From NCBI RefSeq assembly GCF_050627025.1, contig NZ_CP192472.1: a stretch of DNA of 64,000 nt; one strand, 5' to 3'. Made by a program: the position numbers and the translations under genes. Shown here piece after piece: positions 10,646 through 18,633 of the stretch. Source of the DNA: Variovorax paradoxus_P. Its GTDB lineage: Bacteria; Pseudomonadota; Gammaproteobacteria; Burkholderiales; Burkholderiaceae_C. Each line of letters starts with the position of its first letter. Positions within the stretch are counted from its first letter, which is position 1. The notes beneath the pieces are model-generated. The model saw only the letters and a list, made by a program, of their open reading frames with translations, did no database searches and was not told where the DNA came from.

Positions 10646-11968
10646 TCAGGACAGCTCTTCCTTGCGGATACGCACGATCGGCTGAAGCACGGTGGGCAAA
10701 GCCTGCAGTTCGGCAAGCACGTCGTTCACCGTGCCTTCGCGCGCGTCGTGGGTGAGGATGATCAGGTCGGTCTGCGTGGAGCCCTCGCCGCCGACTTCAT
10801 CGGCTTCGCGCTGCAGCACGGCGTCGATGCTGATGCCGGCGGTGGCAAGCAGGCCCGTTACCTTGGCGAGCACACCGGCCTGATCGGCCACGCGCAGGCG
10901 CAGGTAGTAGCTGGTGACGACCTCGGCCATCGGCAGCACCTTCAGGTCGCTCATGGCGTCGGGGTGAAAGGCCAGGTGCGGCACGCGGTGCGCGGCATCG
11001 GCCGTATGCAGGCGCGTGATGTCGACCAGGTCGGCAATTACCGCGCTTGCGGTCGGCTCGCTGCCAGCGCCCTTGCCGTAGTACAGCGTGGTGCCGACGG
11101 CATCGCCGTGCACCACCACCGCGTTCATCGCGCCCTCCACGTTCGCAAGCAGCCGCTTGGACGGCACCAGCGACGGGTGCACGCGCAGCTCGACGCCCTG
11201 CGCCGTGCGCTTGGTGATGCCGAGCAGCTTGATGCGATAGCCGAGCTGTTCGGCATACTTGATGTCTTGCGCCGCGAGCTTGGTGATGCCTTCGATGTGC
11301 GCCTTGTCGAACTGCACCGGAATGCCGAATGCAATGGCGCTCATCAGCGTGACCTTGTGTCCGGCATCGACACCCTCGATGTCGAAGGTCGGGTCGGCTT
11401 CGGCATAGCCCAGGCGTTGCGCCTCCTTGAGCACGGTGCCGAAGTCCAGGCCCTTGTCGCGCATCTCGGAAAGGATGAAGTTGGTAGTGCCGTTGATGAT
11501 GCCGGCCAGCCACTGGATGCTGTTGGCCGTGAGGCCTTCGCGCAGTGCCTTGATGATCGGAATGCCGCCGGCCACCGCAGCCTCGAAGGCCACCATCACG
11601 CCCTTGGCATGCGCGGCCGCGAATATCTCGGTGCCATGCACGGCAAGCAGTGCCTTGTTGGCCGTGACCACATGCTTGCCGGCCGCGATGGCCTCGAGCA
11701 CCAGCTGCTTCGCAATGCCATAGCCGCCGATGAGTTCGATGACGATGTCGATGTCCGGGTTGGCAATGACGTCGCGCGCGTCGGCGACGACACGCACGCC
11801 CTCGCCCGCCACTTCGCGTGCACGCGCCTGGTCAAGGTCGGCCACCATCGTGATCTCGATGCCCCGGCCCGCACGGCGCTTGATTTCTTCCTGATTGCGC
11901 AGCAGCACCTTGAAGGTGCCGCTGCCGACCGTGCCTGCGCCGAGCAGGCCTACTTGAATGGGTTTCAT
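10646..11968 (-). CDS. hom: Homoserine dehydrogenase
   Basis: NAD(P)H-dependent reduction of aspartate semialdehyde to homoserine, the branch point to threonine and methionine. 440 residues from ATG 11968. N-terminal nucleotide-binding GLLGAGTVGSG (residues 6-16), catalytic domain with GIINGTTNFILSEM (about 172-185), and a C-terminal ACT domain (about 350-430) that normally carries feedback inhibition by threonine. Monofunctional, not fused to aspartokinase. The open frame extends 24 codons upstream into the alaA end but without family sequence. Part of alaA-hom-thrC. Confidence 0.97.
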   Translation of the reverse strand: MKPIQVGLLGAGTVGSGTFKVLLRNQEEIKRRAGRGIEITMVADLDQARAREVAGEGVRVVADARDVIANPDIDIVIELIGGYGIAKQLVLEAIAAGKHVVTANKALLAVHGTEIFAAAHAKGVMVAFEAAVAGGIPIIKALREGLTANSIQWLAGIINGTTNFILSEMRDKGLDFGTVLKEAQRLGYAEADPTFDIEGVDAGHKVTLMSAIAFGIPVQFDKAHIEGITKLAAQDIKYAEQLGYRIKLLGITKRTAQGVELRVHPSLVPSKRLLANVEGAMNAVVVHGDAVGTTLYYGKGAGSEPTASAVIADLVDITRLHTADAAHRVPHLAFHPDAMSDLKVLPMAEVVTSYYLRLRVADQAGVLAKVTGLLATAGISIDAVLQREADEVGGEGSTQTDLIILTHDAREGTVNDVLAELQALPTVLQPIVRIRKEELS

Positions 11969-11993
11969 TGGAGATTCGCGTTGAGGATTCGTA

Positions 11994-13223
11994 TCAGTCG
12001 GTCTTGCTGCGCAGGCGGTACAGCTCCAGGAATTTGGCAATGCGGTGGATCGCTTCGCGCAGGTCGTCCTCGTGAGGCAGGAACACGATGCGGAAGTGGT
12101 CCGGCGTGGCCCAGTTGAAGCCCGTGCCCTGCACCAGCATGACCTTGGTTTCTCTCAGCAGTTCAAGAAAGAACTGCCGGTCGTCTTCGATGGGATAGAC
12201 CTTCGGATCGAGCTTGGGAAACATGTAGAGCGCAGCGCTGGGCTTGACGCAGCTCACGCCCGGAATGGCCGTGATGAGCTCATAGGCCAGGTCGCGCTGG
12301 CGCCGCAGCCGGCCGCCGTCGCCCACCAGGTCATTGATGCTCTGGTAACCGCCAAGGGCTGTCTGGATGGCCCATTGGCCGGGCACGTTGGCGCAAAGAC
12401 GCATGTTCGAGAGCATGTTGAGGCCCTCGATGTAGTCTTGCGCGCGCTTCTTGTCGCCCGAAACCACGAGCCAGCCCGCGCGATAGCCGCAGGAGCGATA
12501 GCTCTTGGAAAGCGAATTGAAGGTGAGCGTAAGCACGTCGGTCGAAAGGCTCGCGATGGCGGTGTGCTTGACGTCGTCGTACAGCACCTTGTCGTAGACC
12601 TCGTCTGCGAAGATCACCAGGTCGTGCTCGCGCGCAATCGCCACGATGCTCTTGAGCAGTTCGTCGGAATAGAGCGCGCCCGTCGGGTTGTTGGGGTTGA
12701 TGACCACGATGCCCTTGGTGCGGGGTGTGATCTTGGCGCGGATGTCGTCGAGGTTGGGCATCCAGCCGTTGGCCTCGTCGCAGAGGTAGTGCACCGGGGT
12801 TCCGCCGGAAAGGCTCGATGCGGCCGTCCAGAGGGGATAGTCGGGCGCCGGCAGCAGCATTTCGTCGCCGTCGTTCAGCAGCGCATTGGTGGCCATGGCG
12901 ATCAGCTCGCTGGCGCCGTTGCCCAGGTAGATGTCGTCGAGAGCGACACCGGCAACGCCCTGCTTTTGCGTTTCGTGCATCACGGCCTTGCGCGCCGCGA
13001 AGATGCCCTTGCTGTCCGAATAACCCGCCGAGGCCGGCAGGTTGCGGATCATGTCCTGCTGCACTTCCTCGGGCGCATCGAAACCGAACACGGCCAGATT
13101 GCCGATGTTGAGCTTGATGATTTTCTGGCCCTCTTCCTCCATCTGCTTCGCGGCGTCCATGATGGGGCCGCGGATGTCGTAGAGCACATTGGCCAGCTTG
13201 GCCGATTTCTTGAACTGCTTCAA
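11994..13223 (-). CDS. alaA: Glutamate-pyruvate aminotransferase AlaA
   Basis: Class I PLP aminotransferase that makes alanine from pyruvate and glutamate. 409 residues. The sequence follows E. coli AlaA closely: KLANVLYDIRGP at the N-terminus, IKLNIGN, NPNNPTGALYS, and the PLP lysine in SLSKSYR (about residue 243). The start codon is TTG 13223, supported by GGGAGGG 4-6 nt upstream. It leads the alaA-hom-thrC run, a common arrangement in betaproteobacteria. Divergent from the Mth938-like gene. Confidence 0.93.
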   Translation of the reverse strand: MKQFKKSAKLANVLYDIRGPIMDAAKQMEEEGQKIIKLNIGNLAVFGFDAPEEVQQDMIRNLPASAGYSDSKGIFAARKAVMHETQKQGVAGVALDDIYLGNGASELIAMATNALLNDGDEMLLPAPDYPLWTAASSLSGGTPVHYLCDEANGWMPNLDDIRAKITPRTKGIVVINPNNPTGALYSDELLKSIVAIAREHDLVIFADEVYDKVLYDDVKHTAIASLSTDVLTLTFNSLSKSYRSCGYRAGWLVVSGDKKRAQDYIEGLNMLSNMRLCANVPGQWAIQTALGGYQSINDLVGDGGRLRRQRDLAYELITAIPGVSCVKPSAALYMFPKLDPKVYPIEDDRQFFLELLRETKVMLVQGTGFNWATPDHFRIVFLPHEDDLREAIHRIAKFLELYRLRSKTD

Positions 13224-13293
13224 AGGGCCCTCCCGGGCGCGGGTTACTCGATGTCGAAAGGCCCTTGGAGGCCTCGTGTCACTGGGGAAAACC

Positions 13294-13299
13294 TATAAT
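13294..13299 (+). promoter_or_regulatory. Sigma-70 -10 box (TATAAT) upstream of the Mth938-like gene
   Basis: A perfect TATAAT lies 25 nt upstream of ATG 13324, which predicts a 5' leader of about 18 nt. No good -35 hexamer is seen at 16-18 nt, so the promoter may be weak or activator-dependent. Confidence 0.45.
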
Positions 13300-13323
13300 T
13301 TGACCACAGTTCCCAGTGCCCCG

Positions 13324-13707
13324 ATGAAGCTCCAGCCCGACAAATCCGACGCCCAGTCCCTTACCGCTCACGGTCCCGGGTGGGTAGCAATCAACAACGA
13401 GAAGGTCGAAGGCAGCGTGGTGGTCGGCTCCCGGGGCGAGCGTTTCGAATGGAATTGCACCCGCTTCGACCAGCTCGGACCCGAGCATTTCGCCCAGCTC
13501 GCGTCGCTTGGCGCGGAATTGATCATTTTTGGGAGCGGATCGCGCATCCGGTTTCCGCAGGCCGCGTGGCTTCAGCCGCTGATGGCAAAGCGCACCGGGG
13601 TGGAGACCATGGACACCCCTGCCGCCTGCCGTACCTACAACATCCTGGCCGGCGAAGGCCGCCACGTAATCGCCGCCCTGCTGGTCGAACCGCCCCAGGA
13701 TGGCTGA
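13324..13707 (+). CDS. Mth938-like domain protein (DUF498)
   Basis: 127 residues. Small cytoplasmic Mth938/DUF498 protein, the family that includes human NDUFAF3 and bacterial YqgV-like proteins; its molecular role in bacteria is unknown. Supporting stretches are LGAELIIFGSGSRIRFP and GVETMDTPAACRTYNIL, the conserved core of the fold. ATG 13324 is used because the sequence before it is not family-like. It lies 135 nt upstream of prxQ on the same strand and may share transcription with it. Confidence 0.85.
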   Translation: MKLQPDKSDAQSLTAHGPGWVAINNEKVEGSVVVGSRGERFEWNCTRFDQLGPEHFAQLASLGAELIIFGSGSRIRFPQAAWLQPLMAKRTGVETMDTPAACRTYNILAGEGRHVIAALLVEPPQDG

Positions 13708-13842
13708 GGGGGAGGTTTTCGGGGTAAAATACCGGGTTGCGAACAGGCCAGCTGCCCTCAGTTAGCAACGACCAATCCTCCATTCATCGAGTCTGCCTGA
13801 AAGAGCTCGATTCAATGGAAACAAACGGAGAAAACAAGTTTC

Positions 13843-14319
13843 ATGGCGATCGTTGTCAACAAACCCATTCCTGAATTCGACGCCAACGCCACGGGCGGCT
13901 TGAAAGTCTCGAATACCTCGCACCTCGGCCACGTGCTGGTCATGTATTTTTACCCGAAAGATAACACTCCGGGTTGCACGACCGAAGCGATGCAGTTCCG
14001 CGACCGCTACAAAGACTTCGAAAAAGCCGGCGCCACCGTGTTCGGCGTGTCCCGCGACAACATGAAGTCGCACGACGAGTTCAAGGCAAAGCTCGAACTC
14101 CCGTTCGAACTCATTGCCGACACCGAAGAAAAAATGTGCCACATGTTCGGCGTGGTCAAGAACAAGATCATGTACGGCAAGAAGGTCAAGGGCATCGAGC
14201 GCAGCACTTTCCTCATCGGCGCCGATGGCATCCTGAAGGCTGAATGGCGCGGCCTCAAGGTCCCGGGCCATGTCGACGACGTGCTCAAGGCGGTCAAGGC
14301 GCTCAAGAAGGCTGCCTGA
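13843..14319 (+). CDS. bcp: Thioredoxin-dependent thiol peroxidase (PrxQ/BCP)
   Basis: Peroxiredoxin of the BCP/PrxQ subfamily, reducing H2O2 and organic peroxides with electrons from thioredoxin. 158 residues. The peroxidatic Cys45 is in DNTPGCTTE. The resolving cysteine normally five residues later is absent (Ala49/Met50 there); instead Cys99 in EKMCHMFG occupies the helix-alpha-3 position used by the other PrxQ subclass. So this should be a 2-Cys enzyme of the alpha-3 type. A strong terminator follows at 14463. Confidence 0.95.
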   Translation: MAIVVNKPIPEFDANATGGLKVSNTSHLGHVLVMYFYPKDNTPGCTTEAMQFRDRYKDFEKAGATVFGVSRDNMKSHDEFKAKLELPFELIADTEEKMCHMFGVVKNKIMYGKKVKGIERSTFLIGADGILKAEWRGLKVPGHVDDVLKAVKALKKAA

Positions 14320-14462
14320 CAGTTACAAGAAGCGCCTTCTGTGCGCTTTTGCATCGCTTCGTGGGGAATGCCCAACGAACGGTGCAAACAGCACGAGACG
14401 CGTCACGGCGGGTGTGCATAATGGCCTCATGCCGTTGAGCTCCACGACCGCATCCCCCGAAC

Positions 14463-14497
14463 AAAGCCGCCTTGGTCTACAGGCGGCTTTTTCGTTT
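14463..14497 (+). terminator. Intrinsic terminator downstream of bcp
   Basis: AAAGCCGCCT (14463-14472), 8-nt loop, AGGCGGCTTT (14481-14490) and T-rich continuation. A weaker hairpin (AAGCGC / GCGCTT, 14330-14348) directly follows the bcp stop; the 115 nt between them contain no ORF. Confidence 0.8.
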
Positions 14498-14530
14498 TCT
14501 GGTTTCCAACTCCTGCGAGCGACCTGACAC

Positions 14531-16345
14531 ATGCCATTGCCTCCCGCCCCCACGAAACGCGCCGCATTGCTCTCGCCGGATGCGCACGATGCACCCGCCC
14601 GCTCCTTGCACAAGGGATCTCGCCGCTCGGGCGAATCGCGTGCCGATTCATCCACGGCGAGCGGATCCCAGCCGTTGGAATTGTTCGACCGCAACGCCGC
14701 CGATGCGGTAGGCGGCGCTGCGGAGGCTGCTCCTTCGAGCCGCGGGACCAGGTCCAAATCCACATCCTCCCGAAACCAGGAGCGGAACCAGCAACGCAGC
14801 CAGGACCGAAACCAGGAGCAACGGCCGGCTGCCCGCAGCGAGCCCGAAGCACCTCCGGCTGCCTACGTGCCGGCGCCGGCGCAAGTTGCAGTACCGCAAG
14901 CTCCAGCCCGGACCAAACGCGCCAAATCCAATGGCCCTGCCAAGCTGTTCGTGCTCGACACGAATGTGCTTCTGCATGACCCGATGTGCCTGTTCCGCTT
15001 CGAAGAACACGACATCTTCCTGCCGATGATCGTGCTCGAGGAACTGGACGGCCACAAGAAGGGCACGACCGAAGTCGCCCGCAATGGCCGCCAGACGAGC
15101 CGCACGCTCGACGCCCTGGCCGCAGCGCAAGATGCCGACATTGCCAAGGGCCTGAAGCTCGACACCACAGGCCACCGCGAGGCTGGCGGCAAGCTGTTCT
15201 TCCAGACGGCGCCGCTGGACTATTCGCTGCCGGTCAGCCTGCCGCAGGGCAAGGCGGACAACCAGATCCTCGGCGTAGTCCAGGCCTTGCGCGACCAATA
15301 TGCCAAGGACCAACCCGGCCGTCCCAAGCAAGAGGTGGTGCTGGTGTCGAAGGACATCAACATGCGCGTCAAGGCGCGCGCCCTCGGCCTGGCCGCCGAC
15401 GATTACCAGAACGACAAGACGCTGGAGGACGGCGACCTGCTCTACGCAGGCTCGCTCGCGCTGCCGGCGGACTTCTGGACGCGCCAAAGCAAGACAGTCG
15501 AGAGCTGGCAAAGCGGTAGCAGCACCTTCTATCGCATCAGCGGGCCGTTGGTGCCCAACCTGTACATCAACCAGTTCGTGTATTTCGAAGCGCCGGGCGA
15601 GCCAAGCATGTACGCGCGCGTCACTGAAATCCGCGACAAGACCGCGGTGTTCAAGACGCTGAAGGACTACAGCTCGGGCAAGAACGCCGTGTGGGGCGTG
15701 AACACGCGCAACCGCGAGCAGAACTTCGCGATGAACCTGCTGATGGACCCGGAAGTCGACTTCGTCACCCTCACCGGCACCGCCGGCACCGGTAAGACGC
15801 TGATGGCGCTGGCTTCGGGCCTGACGCAGGTACTCGACGACCGGCGCTACACCGAGATCATCATGACCCGCGCCACGGTGAGCGTGGGCGAGGACATCGG
15901 CTTCCTACCCGGCACCGAAGAAGAAAAAATGGGCCCGTGGATGGGTGCGCTCGACGACAACCTCGAGTTCCTGGCCAAGGGCGACGGCGGCGGCGCCGGC
16001 GAATGGGGCCGCGCGGCCACCAACGAGTTGATCCGCAGCCGCATCAAGGTCAAGAGCATGAACTTCATGCGCGGCCGCACGTTCCTGAACAAGTACGTGA
16101 TCATCGACGAAGCGCAGAACCTCACACCCAAGCAGATGAAGACGCTGATCACCCGTGCCGGCCCCGGCACCAAGATCATCTGCATGGGCAACCTTGCACA
16201 GATCGACACGCCGTACCTGACGGAAGGCTCATCGGGCCTGACCTTCGCGGTCGACAAGTTCAAGGGTTGGCCGCACGGCGGGCACATCACGCTCGCGCGC
16301 GGCGAACGCTCGCGGCTTGCCGACTTCGCGAGCGACGTGCTCTAA
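14531..16345 (+). CDS. PIN-PhoH family ATPase/RNase-like protein
   Basis: 604 residues. The first 135 residues are low-complexity, rich in Arg, Ser, Pro, Asn and Gln. A PIN nuclease domain follows (about 138-280): FVLDTNVLLHDP and VLEELDGHKKG supply the acidic metal-binding residues. The PhoH-type P-loop ATPase occupies about 395-604, with Walker A GTAGTGKTLMA near residue 416 and Walker B VIIDEAQNLTP. Such PIN-PhoH fusions (PhoH2/YlaK type) are thought to unwind and cleave RNA; that role is from the family, not shown here. Its own terminator follows at 16372. Confidence 0.92.
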   Translation: MPLPPAPTKRAALLSPDAHDAPARSLHKGSRRSGESRADSSTASGSQPLELFDRNAADAVGGAAEAAPSSRGTRSKSTSSRNQERNQQRSQDRNQEQRPAARSEPEAPPAAYVPAPAQVAVPQAPARTKRAKSNGPAKLFVLDTNVLLHDPMCLFRFEEHDIFLPMIVLEELDGHKKGTTEVARNGRQTSRTLDALAAAQDADIAKGLKLDTTGHREAGGKLFFQTAPLDYSLPVSLPQGKADNQILGVVQALRDQYAKDQPGRPKQEVVLVSKDINMRVKARALGLAADDYQNDKTLEDGDLLYAGSLALPADFWTRQSKTVESWQSGSSTFYRISGPLVPNLYINQFVYFEAPGEPSMYARVTEIRDKTAVFKTLKDYSSGKNAVWGVNTRNREQNFAMNLLMDPEVDFVTLTGTAGTGKTLMALASGLTQVLDDRRYTEIIMTRATVSVGEDIGFLPGTEEEKMGPWMGALDDNLEFLAKGDGGGAGEWGRAATNELIRSRIKVKSMNFMRGRTFLNKYVIIDEAQNLTPKQMKTLITRAGPGTKIICMGNLAQIDTPYLTEGSSGLTFAVDKFKGWPHGGHITLARGERSRLADFASDVL

Positions 16346-16371
16346 ACCGCCTTCGCAGGCTGCTGCGGATC

Positions 16372-16415
16372 AAGCCCGCGCATGCTCCCAGGAGCGTCGC
16401 GGGCTTTCTCTTTTT
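16372..16415 (+). terminator. Intrinsic terminator downstream of the phoH-like gene
   Basis: AAGCCCGCG (16372-16380) pairs with CGCGGGCTT (16398-16406), followed by a pyrimidine/T-rich tract to 16415. Confidence 0.82.
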
Positions 16416-16424
16416 CGTCACGGT

Positions 16425-16460
16425 GACAGGCTCCTGACACGACGTTGTCAGGAGCCTGTC
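16425..16460. repeat. Perfect 15-bp inverted repeat with 6-nt loop
   Basis: GACAGGCTCCTGACA (16425-16439) and TGTCAGGAGCCTGTC (16446-16460) are exact reverse complements separated by six bases. It lies just after the phoH terminator and about 48 nt before the glyoxalase start, so it would form the 5' leader of that transcript or a duplex protein-binding site. There is no T-tract. Confidence 0.8.
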
Positions 16461-16507
16461 CGCACCATCGAGGCTCCTTCAACGCAAAAAACGAAAGAGA
16501 GCACTTC

Positions 16508-16879
16508 ATGCCAAACGCCATCAGCTGGTTCGAAATTCCGGTCGCGAATATCGACCGTGCACAAGCCTTCTACGAAAACGTTCTCGACCGCAAACTTCGC
16601 CGCCAGGACTTCGGCGGTGAAACCCTGGCCGTCTTCCCCTATGACGATCCGGCCACGGGCGGCGCCCTGCAAGCCGGCGCGAACGCCAGCGCGCATGCAG
16701 GCAGCGGCATCCGCATCTATCTTGATTGCATGCCCAGCATCGATGCTGTGCTTGCCCGCATCGAGGCGGCAGGCGGCCAGATCGTCGCTCCCAAGTCGGC
16801 GTTGCCCGAGGGCATGGGTTTCATCGCCCACATGCGCGACACCGAGGGCAACGAAGTCGGCCTTCACGCGCTTGCCTGA
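16508..16879 (+). CDS. VOC (glyoxalase/bleomycin-resistance) family protein
   Basis: 123 residues from ATG 16508 (AAAGAGAG upstream). Two beta-alpha-beta-beta-beta modules typical of the vicinal oxygen chelate fold: WFEIPVANIDRAQAFYENVL at the N-terminus and the closing MRDTEGNEVGLHAL. Members bind a metal and act as lyases, dioxygenases or simple binding proteins; the substrate cannot be inferred. It heads a run of four same-strand genes separated by 3, 40 and 0 nt. Confidence 0.85.
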   Translation: MPNAISWFEIPVANIDRAQAFYENVLDRKLRRQDFGGETLAVFPYDDPATGGALQAGANASAHAGSGIRIYLDCMPSIDAVLARIEAAGGQIVAPKSALPEGMGFIAHMRDTEGNEVGLHALA

Positions 16880-16882
16880 ACG

Positions 16883-17332
16883 ATGGCACAACGCAACTGG
16901 ATCGCGGTCGCAAGCGCAGAACATGCGCGGCGCGGACGCGACCACAAGCCGCTTGGCTTCATGCAGGTCGGCCACGGCAAGCTGGGCCCGCTCAAGCGGG
17001 TTTCGGCTGGCGACCGAGTGGCCTACTATTCGCCGGCCACCGTGTTCGGGGGCACGGACAAGCTGCAGAGCTTCGTTTCAATCGGTGTCGTGCTGCCGGG
17101 CGAGCCTTACGAATTCGACATGGGCAACGGCTTTGTTCCGTGGCGCCGCGATGTGGCGTTCCAGGCAGCGCAGGAAGCGCCCATTGCGCCGTTGATCGAA
17201 CGCCTCGCCTTTATCGAGAACCCGAAACTATGGGGCTACAAGTTTCGCTTCGGCATGTTCGACGTGGCCGACGCCGACATGGCGCTGATCGCAGAAGCGA
17301 TGAAGGCCGAACTGAAAGCGCTTGCGCTCTGA
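16883..17332 (+). CDS. EVE domain protein
   Basis: 149 residues covering one EVE/PUA-like domain: NWIAVASAEHARRGRDH at the start, VGHGKLGPLKRVSAGDRVAYYSP, and the C-terminal KLWGYKFRFGMFDV. EVE domains bind modified bases in nucleic acids and are often fused to restriction enzymes; stand-alone forms like this have no assigned role. Only 3 nt separate it from the glyoxalase gene. Confidence 0.85.
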   Translation: MAQRNWIAVASAEHARRGRDHKPLGFMQVGHGKLGPLKRVSAGDRVAYYSPATVFGGTDKLQSFVSIGVVLPGEPYEFDMGNGFVPWRRDVAFQAAQEAPIAPLIERLAFIENPKLWGYKFRFGMFDVADADMALIAEAMKAELKALAL

Positions 17333-17372
17333 GTGCGGTCGCCTCAACAACACTCACGAGGAGAAAAAATAG

Positions 17373-17822
17373 ATGGAACCCGTCCGCCAGCACCATGGCG
17401 CATTCCAGGTTGCAGGACTCACGTGCCGCACCACAAACCGCGAAGAAAATGACGGCTGCACGGCCCGCATCGGCGCGTTGTGGAATCGCTTCTTTGCGGA
17501 AGAGACATACCGCGCCACACCGCACCGCACGCAAGACGCCCGCATTTTCGGCGTCTACTCCGGGTACGAATCCGACGCCAACGGTGCTTTCGACCTGACG
17601 GTAGGCGTGGCCGTGTCGGACGGAAAGGAGGCCGTCGGCATTGAACCCGGCGACTACCTCGTCTTTACGGCCCAGGGCGAAATGCCGCACATGGTGATCG
17701 ATACCTGGCAGCGCATCTGGCAGTATTTCGAGGCAAACCCGACAATCACGCGCCGCTATCGCAGCGATTTCGAAGCGTACGACGGGCCCGACAAAGTGGC
17801 GATCCATATCGGAGTTTCATGA
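17373..17822 (+). CDS. GyrI-like/AraC effector-binding domain protein
   Basis: 149 residues with the GyrI-like small-molecule-binding fold: VAGLTCRTTNREE near the N-terminus, IGALWNRFFAEE, a GVYSGYESD loop and the closing WQYFEANPTITRRYRSDFEAYD. Stand-alone members bind hydrophobic ligands and may modulate regulators or gyrase. Its stop codon overlaps the ATG of a 24-codon reading frame that in turn overlaps the WYL regulator gene, suggesting coupled expression of sensor and regulator. Confidence 0.85.
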   Translation: MEPVRQHHGAFQVAGLTCRTTNREENDGCTARIGALWNRFFAEETYRATPHRTQDARIFGVYSGYESDANGAFDLTVGVAVSDGKEAVGIEPGDYLVFTAQGEMPHMVIDTWQRIWQYFEANPTITRRYRSDFEAYDGPDKVAIHIGVS

Positions 17823-17893
17823 GCATCAAGAACAGCTTGCGCGCCGGGCTCGCCAGCCACCCTCACCTGCCGAACTTGGCCAGCACACCCTGA
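17819..17893 (+). CDS. Short coupling reading frame (24 codons), tentative
   Basis: ATG 17819-17821 overlaps the upstream TGA (ATGA), and its own TGA 17891-17893 overlaps the ATG of the WYL regulator (TGATG). The peptide begins MSIKNSLRAG and has no recognisable motif. Both junctions are classic termination-reinitiation overlaps, so it may exist mainly to pass ribosomes from one gene to the next. The alternative is chance, or a longer leader of the regulator. Confidence 0.4.
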   Translation: MSIKNSLRAGLASHPHLPNLASTP

Positions 17894-18633
17894 TGCGCCG
17901 CGCCGATCGCCTGTTCCAGCTGGTACAGATCATCCGCGGCCGCCGGCTCACCACGGCGGCCTTCCTGGCCCAGCGCCTGGAAGTGTCGGAGCGCACGGTG
18001 TATCGCGACGTGGCCGATCTGCAGCACCAGGGAGTGCCAATCGAAGGCGAAGCCGGTGTGGGCTACAGGCTCGGCGCGGGTTTCGAACTGCCGCCGCTGA
18101 TGTTCACCCAGGAAGAGGCTTCCGCGCTCGTGGCAGCTGCGCGGCTTGCGCAGAGTTGGGTCGATCCGGCACTGGCCCGCAACATCGAATCGGGGCTGGG
18201 CAAGATTCTTTCGGTGCTGCCGGCGGCTGCACGGGTCTCGGCAGAGGCGCTTGCACTCTACGCCCCCGCCTTGGGCCTGGACGACACGATACGTGCGAGG
18301 CTGCAGATCTTGCGCGAGGCCGTGGAAGCGCACCAGAAGCTGCGCCTCAGCTATCGCGATGTATCGGGCGATGCGAGCGAGCGCACGGTACGGCCGCTCG
18401 GCTGCTTTTACTGGGGCAAGGTCTGGACGCTTTCGACCTGGTGCGAACTGCGCAACGACTTTCGAGGTTTTCGCCTCGATCGCATGGATGCGGTCGACGT
18501 GCTGCCAGAGCGCTTTCGCGACGAAGCGGGCAAGACGCTGGCGGACATGATGCGCCAGCTGAAGGCGCGGGCCGCGGGCGAATGCAAAGCTGCAGAAACA
18601 GCCGCAGCCACAACAATTCCGCAGCGTCAGTAG
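17893..18633 (+). CDS. YafY-type transcriptional regulator (HTH + WYL domain)
   Basis: 246 residues. N-terminal HTH_11 winged helix (LFQLVQIIRGRRLTTAAFLA, then VSERTVYRDVADL), followed by a WYL ligand-sensing domain: KLRLSYRDVSGD, VRPLGCFYWGKVWTLSTWCE and the RGFRLDRM motif. Such proteins regulate by binding nucleic-acid fragments or small molecules. It probably controls the upstream glyoxalase/EVE/GyrI-like genes. Its last 7 nt overlap the convergent dnaB 3' end. Confidence 0.9.
   Translation: MRRADRLFQLVQIIRGRRLTTAAFLAQRLEVSERTVYRDVADLQHQGVPIEGEAGVGYRLGAGFELPPLMFTQEEASALVAAARLAQSWVDPALARNIESGLGKILSVLPAAARVSAEALALYAPALGLDDTIRARLQILREAVEAHQKLRLSYRDVSGDASERTVRPLGCFYWGKVWTLSTWCELRNDFRGFRLDRMDAVDVLPERFRDEAGKTLADMMRQLKARAAGECKAAETAAATTIPQRQ

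Noticed and set aside
9161..12118. 985-codon plus-strand open frame
   Set aside because: It is antisense to thrC and hom, which have clear family motifs; the translation is His/Arg/Gly-rich without any family sequence. Shadow of GC-rich codon use.
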